A DNA stretch of 8,001 bases from positions 1-8,001 of the forward strand of contig JAFAFF010000090.1 in NCBI GenBank assembly GCA_023423605.1. Reading direction: 5' to 3'. Source of the stretch: Pseudomonadota bacterium. Lineage in GTDB: Bacteria > Pseudomonadota > Gammaproteobacteria > Xanthomonadales > Xanthomonadaceae. Positions 1 to 6,371 of the stretch are shown here, one piece after another; position 1 is the first letter of the stretch, and the number at the start of each line of letters is the position of its first letter. The notes under the pieces are model-generated. The model saw only the letters and a list, made by a program, of their open reading frames with translations, was not told where the DNA came from and did no database searches. A program made the translations under genes and the position numbers.

Positions 1-68
1 CAAGTGCGCTTGAAGCGGCGAAGAGCAAACTCGAAGGGCTCGTTCTCGCGGACTTTGACGCTGGGCAT
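1..68 (-). CDS. rpsU: 30S ribosomal protein bS21, N-terminal part
   Basis: The minus strand from position 68 reads [20 protein letters not shown] followed by RT, the conserved start of bacterial ribosomal protein bS21, a small basic protein of the 30S subunit platform that assists translation initiation. Only 22 codons lie in the window; the rest runs off the left edge. The ATG is at 68-66 and a GGAG Shine-Dalgarno sequence sits at 77-74, five bases upstream, which fixes the start. The gene is divergent from tsaD; this rpsU/tsaD head-to-head arrangement is known from many gammaproteobacteria, where dnaG and rpoD usually follow rpsU. Whether they do here cannot be seen. Identification is firm despite the short stretch, because this N-terminus is highly conserved. 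Confidence 0.95.
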
Positions 69-91
69 GGAATCTCCGGGACACAGTAGAA

Positions 92-106
92 CCGGGTCAC
101 GCCCGG
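92..106 (-). promoter_or_regulatory. Hairpin in the rpsU leader
   Basis: A perfect five-base inverted repeat (CCGGG, loop of five, CCCGG) occupies 92-106. It lies between the predicted rpsU transcription start (about 110) and the Shine-Dalgarno sequence (77-74), so it would form near the 5' end of the rpsU mRNA. It could stabilise the transcript or affect translation; a regulatory role is only inference. Confidence 0.4.
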
Positions 107-116
107 CGAGCCGCAC

Positions 117-144
117 ATTATAGCGGCAAATCGACAAACTGCAA
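117..144 (-). promoter_or_regulatory. Predicted sigma-70 promoter of rpsU
   Basis: On the minus strand a perfect -10 box TATAAT lies at 122-117. A weak -35 candidate TTGCAG (three of six consensus bases) lies at 144-139 with a 16-base spacer. Transcription would start near 110, leaving a leader of about 42 bases before the rpsU ATG. The -10 is convincing; the -35 is a guess. Confidence 0.65.
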
Positions 145-221
145 GCAACCCGGTCCGTGTTCCGGCCAGTCCGCCCGCATCTCAAGGGTCTGCGCTGTCC
201 CCGAGGGGCAGGCAGGGGGCG

Positions 222-227
222 CATAAT
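222..227 (+). promoter_or_regulatory. Predicted -10 box of tsaD
   Basis: CATAAT at 222-227 matches the sigma-70 -10 consensus at five of six positions. No recognisable -35 lies 16-18 bases upstream (the sequence there is C/G-rich). A start site about seven bases downstream would fall at 234-235, on the A of the tsaD ATG, so the transcript would have essentially no leader. Confidence 0.45.
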
Positions 228-234
228 ACAGCAC

Positions 235-1260
235 ATGCGAGTCCTTGGTATCGAATCTTCCTGTGATGAGACCGGCGTGGCGGTGTATGACACCGACCTG
301 TCCGGCCCTGCCGCCCTGCGCGCCCATGCGGTGTACAGCCAGATTGCCCTGCATGCGGAATACGGCGGGGTGGTGCCTGAACTGGCCAGTCGCGACCACG
401 TCCGCAAGCTGCTGCCGTTGATCCGGCAGACCCTGGGGGACGCCGGGATGGCCATCGGCGATATCGACGGCGTGGCCTATACCGCCGGCCCCGGCCTGGT
501 CGGCGCGCTGCTGGTGGGGGCAGGCGTGGCGCGCTCGCTGGCCTGGGCATTGGAGGTGCCGGCCATCGGCGTGCATCACATGGAAGGCCACCTGCTGGCC
601 CCCTTGATGGAGGACGATCCACCGGCGCCGCCGTTCGTGGCACTGCTGGTGTCTGGCGGCCACACCCAGCTGGTGGCGGTGGATGCCATCGGCCAGTACC
701 GGCTGCTGGGTGAAACGCTGGACGATGCCGCCGGCGAGGCCTTCGACAAGACCGCCAAGATGATGGGCCTGCCGTATCCCGGTGGTCCGCAGCTGGCGGC
801 GCTGGCTGAACAGGGCCGGCCGGGTGCCTTCCGCTTCTCGCGCCCCATGACCGATCGACCCGGGCTGGATTTCAGCTTTTCCGGCCTGAAGACCCAGGTG
901 CTGCTGGCCTGGCGCGACAGCGACCAGAGTCCGCAGACCCGTGCCGACATCGCCCGCGGTTTCGAGGATGCCGTGGTGGACACGCTGGCGATCAAGTGCG
1001 GGCGCGCGCTGGAAGCAGCGGGCACCAATGTGATCGTGGTGGCAGGGGGCGTGGGGGCCAACAAGCGTCTGCGGGCGCGCCTGCAGGAAATGGCCGCGCG
1101 CCTGGGCGGGAGGGCCTGTTTCCCGCGCCCGGCGCTGTGCACGGACAACGGTGCGATGATCGCCTTTGCCGGTGCGCTGCGGCTGCAGGCAGGCCAGCAC
1201 AGTCCGCCGAACGTGGATGTCACCCCGCGCTGGGACATGGCAACGCTGCCGGCGGTGTGA
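235..1260 (+). CDS. tsaD: tRNA N6-adenosine threonylcarbamoyltransferase TsaD
   Basis: TsaD (formerly Gcp/YgjD) transfers the threonylcarbamoyl group from threonylcarbamoyl-AMP (made by TsaC) to A37 of ANN-decoding tRNAs, giving t6A; in bacteria it works with TsaB and TsaE in the cytoplasm. The 341-residue product is close to the E. coli length (337). Visible hallmarks are the N-terminal [15 protein letters not shown] (5-19), the metal-binding HMEGH (H115, H119), SGGHT (140-144), the [10 protein letters not shown] segment (163-172), [10 protein letters not shown] (271-280) and CTDNGAM (302-308) with the third metal ligand D304. The ATG at 235 was chosen because family members begin [13 protein letters not shown]; a GTG at 157 in frame would add 26 residues foreign to the family. 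There is no Shine-Dalgarno sequence at normal distance. It is normally essential and appears intact. It is divergent from rpsU and followed by a gap of about 277 bp. Confidence 0.97.
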
Positions 1261-1537
1261 TTGACGATCATCTGATCGCTGACGCTGACGCTGACGCGGC
1301 TTGTCCGTTGAATTCCGGAAGCATCGGCGCGAAGCGCTTTCGTTGCCTGGGTCGCTGGGAATGCCGATGCAGGTGAGCGTGCTTCCCGTGATATCCATCA
1401 TCCGAGAAGAACTGGCTGTTTGAAACTGACGTAAATGACACATCCCGGTCGCCACGCGCTTCCGTTCACGGAGCAGGCCTGCACCCTGCGCTGTGCCCCG
1501 TTACCATGGCTCCCTCTCCATCGTGTTGCAGGGTGGC
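1261..1537. other. Intergenic region tsaD-folB with inverted repeats
   Basis: No convincing gene is seen in these 277 bases. They hold three tandem copies of GCTGAC (1278-1295); a perfect 8-base inverted repeat GCATCGGC (1321-1328) and GCCGATGC (1363-1370); a competing 7-base pair GGAAGCA (1317-1323) and TGCTTCC (1380-1386); and a small GCGC-GAA-GCGC hairpin followed by TTT (1327-1340). The last could be a poor terminator for tsaD. A TTGAAA at 1420-1425 resembles a -35 box, but no -10 box stands at the right distance, so the folB promoter is not identified. Confidence 0.4.
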
Positions 1538-1900
1538 ATGGACAAAGTGTTCATCGAAGGGCTGACAATCGATGCCCTCATTGGTATCTATGACTGGGAA
1601 CGGCGCATTCGCCAGGACCTCGTATTCGACCTGGAAATGGGCTTCGACAACCGTCGGCCCGCGGCCAGCGACGATATCGCCCATACCCTGAACTACAAGG
1701 CCGTAAGCAAGCGGCTGGAGGACTATGTGCGGAACTCGGACTTCGGCCTGGTGGAAACGCTGGCCGAGCGCTGCGCGGAAATCGTGCTGGACGAGTTCGA
1801 CGTGAGCTGGCTTCGCCTGAAGCTGAGCAAGCCCGGAGCAGTGCGTGGCGCGCGCGCGGTGGGCGTGATCATCGAGCGCGAGCGCAGTTCCTCCCTGTAA
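1538..1900 (+). CDS. folB: Dihydroneopterin aldolase FolB
   Basis: FolB converts 7,8-dihydroneopterin to 6-hydroxymethyl-7,8-dihydropterin and glycolaldehyde in folate synthesis (and can epimerise dihydroneopterin); it is a cytoplasmic homo-octamer. The 120-residue product has the usual family length and motifs: FIEGLTIDALIGIYDWER (5-22), TLNYKAV (50-56) with the conserved Y53, LVETLAER (71-78) and KLSKPGA (95-101) with the catalytic lysine K98. E22, Y53 and K98 fall at the numbering of the E. coli enzyme. The ATG at 1538 was chosen because family members start within a few residues of the VFIEGL strand; a weak AGGG ribosome site lies at 1530-1533. An in-frame GTG at 1493 would add 15 unrelated residues. 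It is a single gene between tsaD and the mechanosensitive channel gene, with hairpins directly after its stop. Confidence 0.95.
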   Translation: MDKVFIEGLTIDALIGIYDWERRIRQDLVFDLEMGFDNRRPAASDDIAHTLNYKAVSKRLEDYVRNSDFGLVETLAERCAEIVLDEFDVSWLRLKLSKPGAVRGARAVGVIIERERSSSL

Positions 1901-1901
1901 T

Positions 1902-1936
1902 GCCGGCTGCTGGCCGGCGACCGCGTACCGCGCGGT
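1902..1936 (+). terminator. Two tandem hairpins after folB
   Basis: Directly behind the folB stop codon are two perfect six-base inverted repeats, each with a five-base loop: GCCGGC/GCCGGC at 1902-1918 and ACCGCG/CGCGGT at 1920-1936. No T-run follows either, so they do not form a standard intrinsic terminator. They may protect the folB mRNA 3' end or help Rho-dependent ending. A role is inferred only from position. Confidence 0.35.
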
Positions 1937-1988
1937 GCATCCCCGCGTTCGACGGATGTCGGCGCACGATTCAAAGGAAGTGGAAAAC

Positions 1989-3245
1989 ATGGTGAACGCA
2001 ACAGAAAGTGTGCAGTGGCTGGACCGCCTGCAGGAATCCCTGGCCCCGTATCCGGGCGCCTACCTCGGGCTGATGCTGGGAGCGCTGGTGGTCGCCGCCG
2101 TGCTCGCCAACTGGATCACCAAGCACATCCTGCTGCGTGGCCTGCGTCGCCTGCTCACCCGCCTCCCTGGCCATCATGCCGGCCGCGGCAGCCATCTGAT
2201 GCGGGTCATCTCACGGCTTTCCAACGTGGTGCCCAGCCAGGTCATCGCGTCGGGTATCCGGCATGTGCCGGACCTGCCGCCGGGCCTGGTGTCCTTCGTC
2301 GTCGGTGCCTGCCAGGCGTGGGCGGTGCTGACGCTTTCGCTGGCTCTCTCGCACGCACTGGACGCCGCCAACGATCTCTACGAACGCCGTCCGGATGCAC
2401 GCAACAAACCGATCAAGGGTTACCTGCAGGTCGCAAAGATCATCATCTTCGTCATTGCCGGCCTGTCCATCGTTGCCACGCTGGCGGGCGTGGACCTGCG
2501 CTACCTGGTCACCGGCCTGGGCGCGGCCACCGCGGTGCTGATGCTGGTTTTCCAGGACACCATCCTTTCGCTGGTGGCCAGCGTGCAGATCAGCGGCGAT
2601 GGACGTATCCGCATGGGCGACTGGATTGAAATGCCCAGCCAGAATGCCGATGGCGATGTCATCGATATCGCCCTGCATACGGTCACCGTGCAGAATTTCG
2701 ACAAGACCATCACCACCATCCCGACCAAGAAACTGGTCACCGAATCGTTCAAGAACTGGCGCGGCATGCAGGAGGCCGGCGGGCGCCGGATCAAGCGCTC
2801 GCTGTATCTGGACCAGCACAGCGTGGGCTTCATCGGCGACCAGGACCGGGCGCGGCTGGGACAGTTCGCGCTGCTGTCCGATTACCTGCGCGGCAAGGAC
2901 GAAGAACTGGCGCAGTGGAACACGCAGTTGCGCGAGCGCGGCATGGACGAGATCAACAGCCGCCGCGTCACCAACCTGGGTACCTTCCGGGCCTACGTGG
3001 AGCGTTACCTGCAGAGCCACCCGGGCATCCACCCGGACATGACCCTGCTGGTGCGCCAGCTGCAACCGACCACCGAAGGCCTGCCGCTGGAAATCTACTG
3101 CTTCACCCGCAGCACCGCATGGAGCGAGTACGAAGGCGTGCAGTCGGACATCTTCGACCACCTGCTGGCGATCCTGCCGGCCTTCGGGTTGCGGGTGTTC
3201 CAGGCGTCCAGCGATGCCATGTTGATGGACGTCCGACGCGGGTAG
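1989..3245 (+). CDS. YbdG/MscM-type mechanosensitive channel (MscS family)
   Basis: This predicted inner-membrane channel opens under membrane tension and releases solutes on hypo-osmotic shock. At 418 residues it matches E. coli YbdG (415), the miniconductance member of the MscS superfamily, rather than the shorter MscS. Hydrophobic segments lie near 24-42, 98-122, 148-168 and 172-198; the last includes the pore-lining helix, running into VFQDTILSLVASVQI (187-201). The beta domain follows with GRIRMGDWIEMP (205-216) and DGDVIDIALHTVTVQNFDKT (221-240), then the family-typical FKNWRGM (254-260), GGRRIKRSL (264-272), NSRRVTNLGTFRAYV (323-337) and GLPLEIYCFT (364-373) segments. The ATG at 1989 is preferred because AAGGAAG lies at 1974-1980, eight bases upstream. 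Starts at 1935 (GTG) and 1956 (ATG) are in frame, but the first lies within the hairpin region and neither has a good ribosome site. The stop codon lies in a GTAG palindrome. Confidence 0.92.
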   Translation: MVNATESVQWLDRLQESLAPYPGAYLGLMLGALVVAAVLANWITKHILLRGLRRLLTRLPGHHAGRGSHLMRVISRLSNVVPSQVIASGIRHVPDLPPGLVSFVVGACQAWAVLTLSLALSHALDAANDLYERRPDARNKPIKGYLQVAKIIIFVIAGLSIVATLAGVDLRYLVTGLGAATAVLMLVFQDTILSLVASVQISGDGRIRMGDWIEMPSQNADGDVIDIALHTVTVQNFDKTITTIPTKKLVTESFKNWRGMQEAGGRRIKRSLYLDQHSVGFIGDQDRARLGQFALLSDYLRGKDEELAQWNTQLRERGMDEINSRRVTNLGTFRAYVERYLQSHPGIHPDMTLLVRQLQPTTEGLPLEIYCFTRSTAWSEYEGVQSDIFDHLLAILPAFGLRVFQASSDAMLMDVRRG

Positions 3246-3264
3246 AGCCGGGCTCTGCCCGGCT
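3242..3264 (+). repeat. GTAG-headed REP-like palindrome (SMAG type)
   Basis: GTAG (3242-3245) is followed by a perfect eight-base inverted repeat AGCCGGGC/GCCCGGCT (3246-3253, 3257-3264) with loop TCT. This is the build of the SMAG repeats of Stenotrophomonas maltophilia, short extragenic palindromes that carry GTAG at one end. The TAG inside GTAG is the stop codon of the channel gene, so the repeat begins inside the reading frame. It is a single copy here; no partner in the opposite orientation is seen nearby. It may also act as a transcript 3' end, although no T-run follows. Confidence 0.75.
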
Positions 3265-3342
3265 TGGCCGCATTGCCTGCCGGCAGCCGCGCGCCATCCG
3301 ACCCGCGGCTGTGTATCCTTCAGGCTGGGCAGCCGGCGGATG

Positions 3343-3369
3343 CCGACAATGACCTGATCGGGCTAGAAT
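3343..3369 (+). promoter_or_regulatory. Predicted promoter of the GH3 beta-glucosidase gene
   Basis: A -10 box TAGAAT (five of six consensus bases) lies at 3364-3369. The best -35 candidate is CCGACA (four of six) at 3343-3348, with a short 15-base spacer. Transcription would begin near 3376, about 28 bases before the GTG start codon. A suboptimal -35 would fit a regulated promoter. Confidence 0.5.
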
Positions 3370-3377
3370 GTCGCAAT

Positions 3378-3391
3378 TGTAAACGTTTTCA
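3378..3391 (+). promoter_or_regulatory. LacI-family operator upstream of the GH3 gene
   Basis: TGTAAACGTTTTCA is a 14-base palindrome around a central CG; every base pairs with its mirror base except the third from each end. It fits the pattern TGNAANCGNTTNCA bound by LacI/GalR-family sugar regulators. It lies just after the predicted transcription start and just before the ribosome site AAGGA (3393-3397), where a bound repressor would block transcription. No LacI-family gene is present in this window. Confidence 0.7.
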
Positions 3392-3403
3392 CAAGGATCG
3401 CCG

Positions 3404-5578
3404 GTGGCCTCCGAACGTATCGAATCCCTGATCGCCCAGATGACCATCGAAGAAAAGGTGGGGCAGTTGGGAGTATTTGCCGACATGGTTCGTCCGTTCG
3501 CGCCGGACGTGAATCCGGAAGCCAATGTGCGCAATGCCGACCAGGTGCTGCAGCAGGTCCGCGAGGGCAAGGTCGGTTCCCTGTTCAATGGCGTGGGCGC
3601 GGAACTGGGGCGTCGCATCCAGCAGGTGGCGCTGGAAGAAAGCCGGCTCGGCATTCCGGTCATCCTTGCCGCGGACGTGATTCACGGCATGCGCACGGTG
3701 TTCCCCATCCCCCTCGGCGAAGCGGCAAGTTTCGAACCGGAGCTTGCCCGGCGCACCGCGCGCGCCACCGCCGTGGAAGCCACCGCCGCCGGCCTGCACT
3801 GGACCTACGCACCGGCGGTGGACATCGCCCGCGACCAGCGCTGGGGACGCGGTGCCGAAGGCGCGGGCGAGGACGTGGTGCTGGGCTGCGTGTTCGCCGC
3901 CGCGCGCGTGCGTGGCTTCCAGGGTGACGACCTGCGCGCGCAGGATGCCCTGCTGGCCACGCCGAAGCATTTCGCCGCCTACGGTGCGGTGATGGCCGGC
4001 ATGGAATACAACATGGTGGACATCTCGCCGCAGACGCTGCGCGATGTGCACCTGCCGCCGTTCAAGGCCGCTTTCGATGCTGGCGCCATTACCGTGATGT
4101 CCTCGTTCAACGACATCAACGGCGTACCGGCCAGCGCCAATGCCGAACTGCTCACCGACATCCTGCGTGGCGAATGGAAGTTCCCCGGCGTGGTGATCTC
4201 GGACTACACCGCCGACATGGAACTGGTGGCACACGGTTATGCCGCCGACGACCGCGACGCCACCGCCAAGGCGTTCACCGCCGGGCTCGACCTGAGCATG
4301 CAGAGCGGCTTCTATGCCGACCATCTGCCCGGCCTGGTGGAGAGCGGCGACGTCCCCATGGCGGTTCTGGATGAAGGCGTGCGCCGCATCCTGTGGCTGA
4401 AGGAAACCATCGGCCTGTTCGACGATCCTTACCGTTCGCTGGATCCCGCGCGCGAGGCCGACACCTCGCATATCGCGCCCCATGACGCGCTTTCGCGCGA
4501 TGCCGCGCGGCGTTCCATCGTGCTGCTGAAAAATGAAGCGGCGGTGTTGCCGTTGCGGAAGGATGGCCAGAAGATCGCCCTGATCGGCCCGTTCGTACAG
4601 GACCGCGAGAATATCGAAGGCTGCTGGACGCTGTTCGGCGACACGTCGCGTTACGTGGACCTGGAAACCGGTGTGCGCGCTGCCATCAGCGACGAGACGC
4701 TGCTGGAAATCGTGCCCGGCTGCGAGCTGGAAGCGGCGCTGCCGGGTGGCATCGAGGCCGCCGTGGCCGCTGCCCTGCGTGCCGATGTAGCGGTACTGGC
4801 ACTGGGCGAGCCGCAACGCTACAGCGGCGAAGCACAGTCACGCGTGGAGATCACCCTGCCGCCCGCCCAGCAGGCACTGGCCGAAGCGGTGGCGATGACC
4901 GGCAAGCCGTTGGTGGTGCTGCTGCGCAATGGTCGCGCGCTTGCGCTGCATGGCGCGGTGCGCAATGCGCAGGCGGTGGCGGTGACCTGGTTCCTGGGTA
5001 CCCAGACCGGGCATGCGGTGGCAGATGTGCTGTTCGGCGACTACAACCCGTCCGCGCGCCTGCCGGTGAGCTTTCCACAGGTATCCGGCCAGCAGCCGTA
5101 CTTCTACAACCATCCCCGCACCGGGCGCCCGGAACTGCCGACGATGTCCGAGTTCAAGGCACGCTGGCGCGAGATTCCCAACGAGCCGCTGTACGCCTTC
5201 GGCCATGGCATCGGCTACACCACCTTTGCCTACGGCGTACCGCGGCTGCACAGCGAACGCCTGGGCTGGGACGAAACGCTCACCATCACCACCACGCTGA
5301 CCAACACCGGCGCCGTTGCAGGCGAGGAGGTGGTGCAGCTCTACATCCATGACCGCGTTGCCAGCCGCGTGCGTCCTGTGCGTGAACTGAAGGACTTCCG
5401 CAAGGTGCCGCTGCAACCGGGCGAATCCACCGAGGTGGTGTTCACCCTGGACCGTTCCCAGCTGGCGTTCACCGGCCGCGACGGCGTGCTGCGTGCCGAA
5501 CCGGGCTTCTTCGATGTATGGGTGTGCGCGTCCTCGCTCAGCGGAGAACCGGTGCAGTTTGAACTGTTGGCCGGCTGA
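3404..5578 (+). CDS. Glycoside hydrolase family 3 beta-glucosidase, cytoplasmic
   Basis: The 724-residue protein is a full-length GH3 enzyme that removes glucose (or a similar sugar) from the non-reducing end of beta-glucosides. An N-terminal TIM-barrel (about 1-345) holds LGIPVILAADVIHGMRTVFP (82-101), RWGRGAEGAGED (146-157), KHFAAYG (188-194) and GVVISDYTADMEL (262-274), with the catalytic nucleophile D267. The alpha/beta sandwich (about 365-560) carries SGEAQSR (474-480), where E476 is the likely acid/base. A fibronectin-III-like domain (about 625-720) closes the protein. It resembles E. coli BglX but lacks a signal peptide. An in-frame TAA at 3380 excludes an upstream start, so the GTG at 3404, six bases after AAGGA (3393-3397), is the likely start and the enzyme should be cytoplasmic. 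Imported cellobiose-like sugars are plausible substrates. The exact substrate cannot be read from sequence; a xylosidase activity is possible. Confidence 0.93.
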   Translation: MASERIESLIAQMTIEEKVGQLGVFADMVRPFAPDVNPEANVRNADQVLQQVREGKVGSLFNGVGAELGRRIQQVALEESRLGIPVILAADVIHGMRTVFPIPLGEAASFEPELARRTARATAVEATAAGLHWTYAPAVDIARDQRWGRGAEGAGEDVVLGCVFAAARVRGFQGDDLRAQDALLATPKHFAAYGAVMAGMEYNMVDISPQTLRDVHLPPFKAAFDAGAITVMSSFNDINGVPASANAELLTDILRGEWKFPGVVISDYTADMELVAHGYAADDRDATAKAFTAGLDLSMQSGFYADHLPGLVESGDVPMAVLDEGVRRILWLKETIGLFDDPYRSLDPAREADTSHIAPHDALSRDAARRSIVLLKNEAAVLPLRKDGQKIALIGPFVQDRENIEGCWTLFGDTSRYVDLETGVRAAISDETLLEIVPGCELEAALPGGIEAAVAAALRADVAVLALGEPQRYSGEAQSRVEITLPPAQQALAEAVAMTGKPLVVLLRNGRALALHGAVRNAQAVAVTWFLGTQTGHAVADVLFGDYNPSARLPVSFPQVSGQQPYFYNHPRTGRPELPTMSEFKARWREIPNEPLYAFGHGIGYTTFAYGVPRLHSERLGWDETLTITTTLTNTGAVAGEEVVQLYIHDRVASRVRPVRELKDFRKVPLQPGESTEVVFTLDRSQLAFTGRDGVLRAEPGFFDVWVCASSLSGEPVQFELLAG

Positions 5579-5612
5579 CAACCGGCAGGTGTCGCAGATG
5601 GCGCGTCGCCAT
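5570..5612 (+). terminator. Weak hairpins after the GH3 gene
   Basis: GCCGG/CCGGC pair across 5570-5586, with the TGA stop codon (5576-5578) in the loop, and ATGGCG/CGCCAT pair with loop CGT at 5598-5612. Neither is followed by a T-run. They may mark the mRNA 3' end, but support is limited to position and symmetry. The remaining bases up to 5714 hold no gene and no clear promoter. Confidence 0.25.
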
Positions 5613-5714
5613 GATCCGCGCCGCATGGCGCTGCAGTGCTGTCGCCGTCCATGCATCTGCGGCTCACACCGGGCGCACTAGGCTGCGGATTCTTCAAGAC
5701 CACGGGAGGTCCCG

Positions 5715-6329
5715 ATGCGCGCGAGTCATTCGCTGATGTTTTCCCTGCTGCTGGCCTGTCCCCTGTGGCTGGCTGCCTGCGGCAGTACCGAGGATGCCGC
5801 GGCAACGGCCGGTACGCAGCCTGCGGCCTCCAGCACGGATCTGGCCGAGCCACCGCCGATGCGCGCTCCGGAGATGCTGGATGATGCCAACGGCGCTACC
5901 GGGGATTCCGCCGCAGCGCCTGTCCAGCAGCCTGATGCAGCACCATCGGCGGGTGCGCTGGATGAAACACGCGCGCGCATCGATAGATTGCTGGGTGACG
6001 CCGACCAGTACGAACAGGTATTCAAGGCGCTGCAGCAGGGCGTGGCCAGTGGCGACCGGGCCGCAGTCGCCATGCTGGTGCGTTACCCGGTGCGCGTGGA
6101 TACCGACGGCAACACGCGGGAGATTGCAGATGCGGCCACCTTCCAGCGTGAGTACGACAGCATCGTCACGCCGCCGGTGGCGCGCGCGATCACCGCGCAG
6201 TCCTTCGACACCGTATTCGCCAATTGGCAGGGCGTGATGATCGGCAACGGCCAGGTATGGCTGAATGGAACGTGCGAAGACACGGCCTGCACCCGCAGCG
6301 ACGTCAAGGTGGTCACCATCCAGCAGTGA
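5715..6329 (+). CDS. Putative outer-membrane lipoprotein of unknown function
   Basis: The 204-residue protein starts with a signal peptide ending in a perfect lipobox LAAC (19-22), so C22 should be lipidated. Residues +2/+3 are G and S rather than D, which favours Lol-mediated transfer to the outer membrane. Residues 23-80 are a low-complexity linker rich in A, P, S, D and E. The folded part (about 83-204) runs from two helices (DQYEQVFKALQQGVASGDRA, 97-116) through YPVRV (124-128), YDSIV (147-151) and NWQGVMIGNGQVWLNG (170-185) to the C-terminus. Its helix-then-strand pattern suggests an NTF2-like fold, but I do not recognise a named family. C187 and C192 could form a disulfide in the periplasm. 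The ATG at 5715 follows a strong GGGAGG site (5704-5709). It is convergent with the aldose dehydrogenase gene, 42 bases apart. Function is unknown. Confidence 0.85.
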   Translation: MRASHSLMFSLLLACPLWLAACGSTEDAAATAGTQPAASSTDLAEPPPMRAPEMLDDANGATGDSAAAPVQQPDAAPSAGALDETRARIDRLLGDADQYEQVFKALQQGVASGDRAAVAMLVRYPVRVDTDGNTREIADAATFQREYDSIVTPPVARAITAQSFDTVFANWQGVMIGNGQVWLNGTCEDTACTRSDVKVVTIQQ

Positions 6330-6371
6330 CGTCGCATGCGCGATGGCAGGCAGCGGGCCGCGCCGGGGCGA

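Noticed and set aside
157..234. Upstream GTG start for tsaD
   Set aside because: The extra 26 residues do not resemble TsaD proteins, and the predicted -10 box lies inside this stretch.
1278..1297. Three tandem GCTGAC hexamers as a repeat element
   Set aside because: Three short copies in GC-rich intergenic DNA are within chance or slippage; no further copies or spacer structure indicate an array.
1420..1436. Promoter for folB built on TTGAAA at 1420
   Set aside because: No acceptable -10 box occurs 16-18 bases downstream; the nearby GTAAAT is too close.
118..1455. Long open frame on the minus strand opposite tsaD
   Set aside because: It is antisense to a complete, motif-verified tsaD; its translation is low-complexity and rich in R, H, Q and G, as expected from GC-rich antisense DNA.
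1493..1537. Upstream GTG start for folB
   Set aside because: The 15 extra residues are not part of the FolB fold, and a start at 1538 gives the standard length with E22, Y53 and K98 in register.
1935..1988. Upstream starts (GTG 1935, ATG 1956) for the mechanosensitive channel
   Set aside because: The GTG is inside a hairpin and neither has a good ribosome site, whereas the ATG at 1989 follows AAGGAAG.
2211..3161. Open frame on the minus strand opposite the mechanosensitive channel gene
   Set aside because: It is a mirror of a real gene with strong codon bias and shows no recognisable family motif.
3389..5656. Two long minus-strand open frames opposite the GH3 gene (3389-4816 and 4838-5656)
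   Set aside because: They cover a complete GH3 coding region in antisense; compositions are Q/H/G/R-rich and no domain is recognisable.
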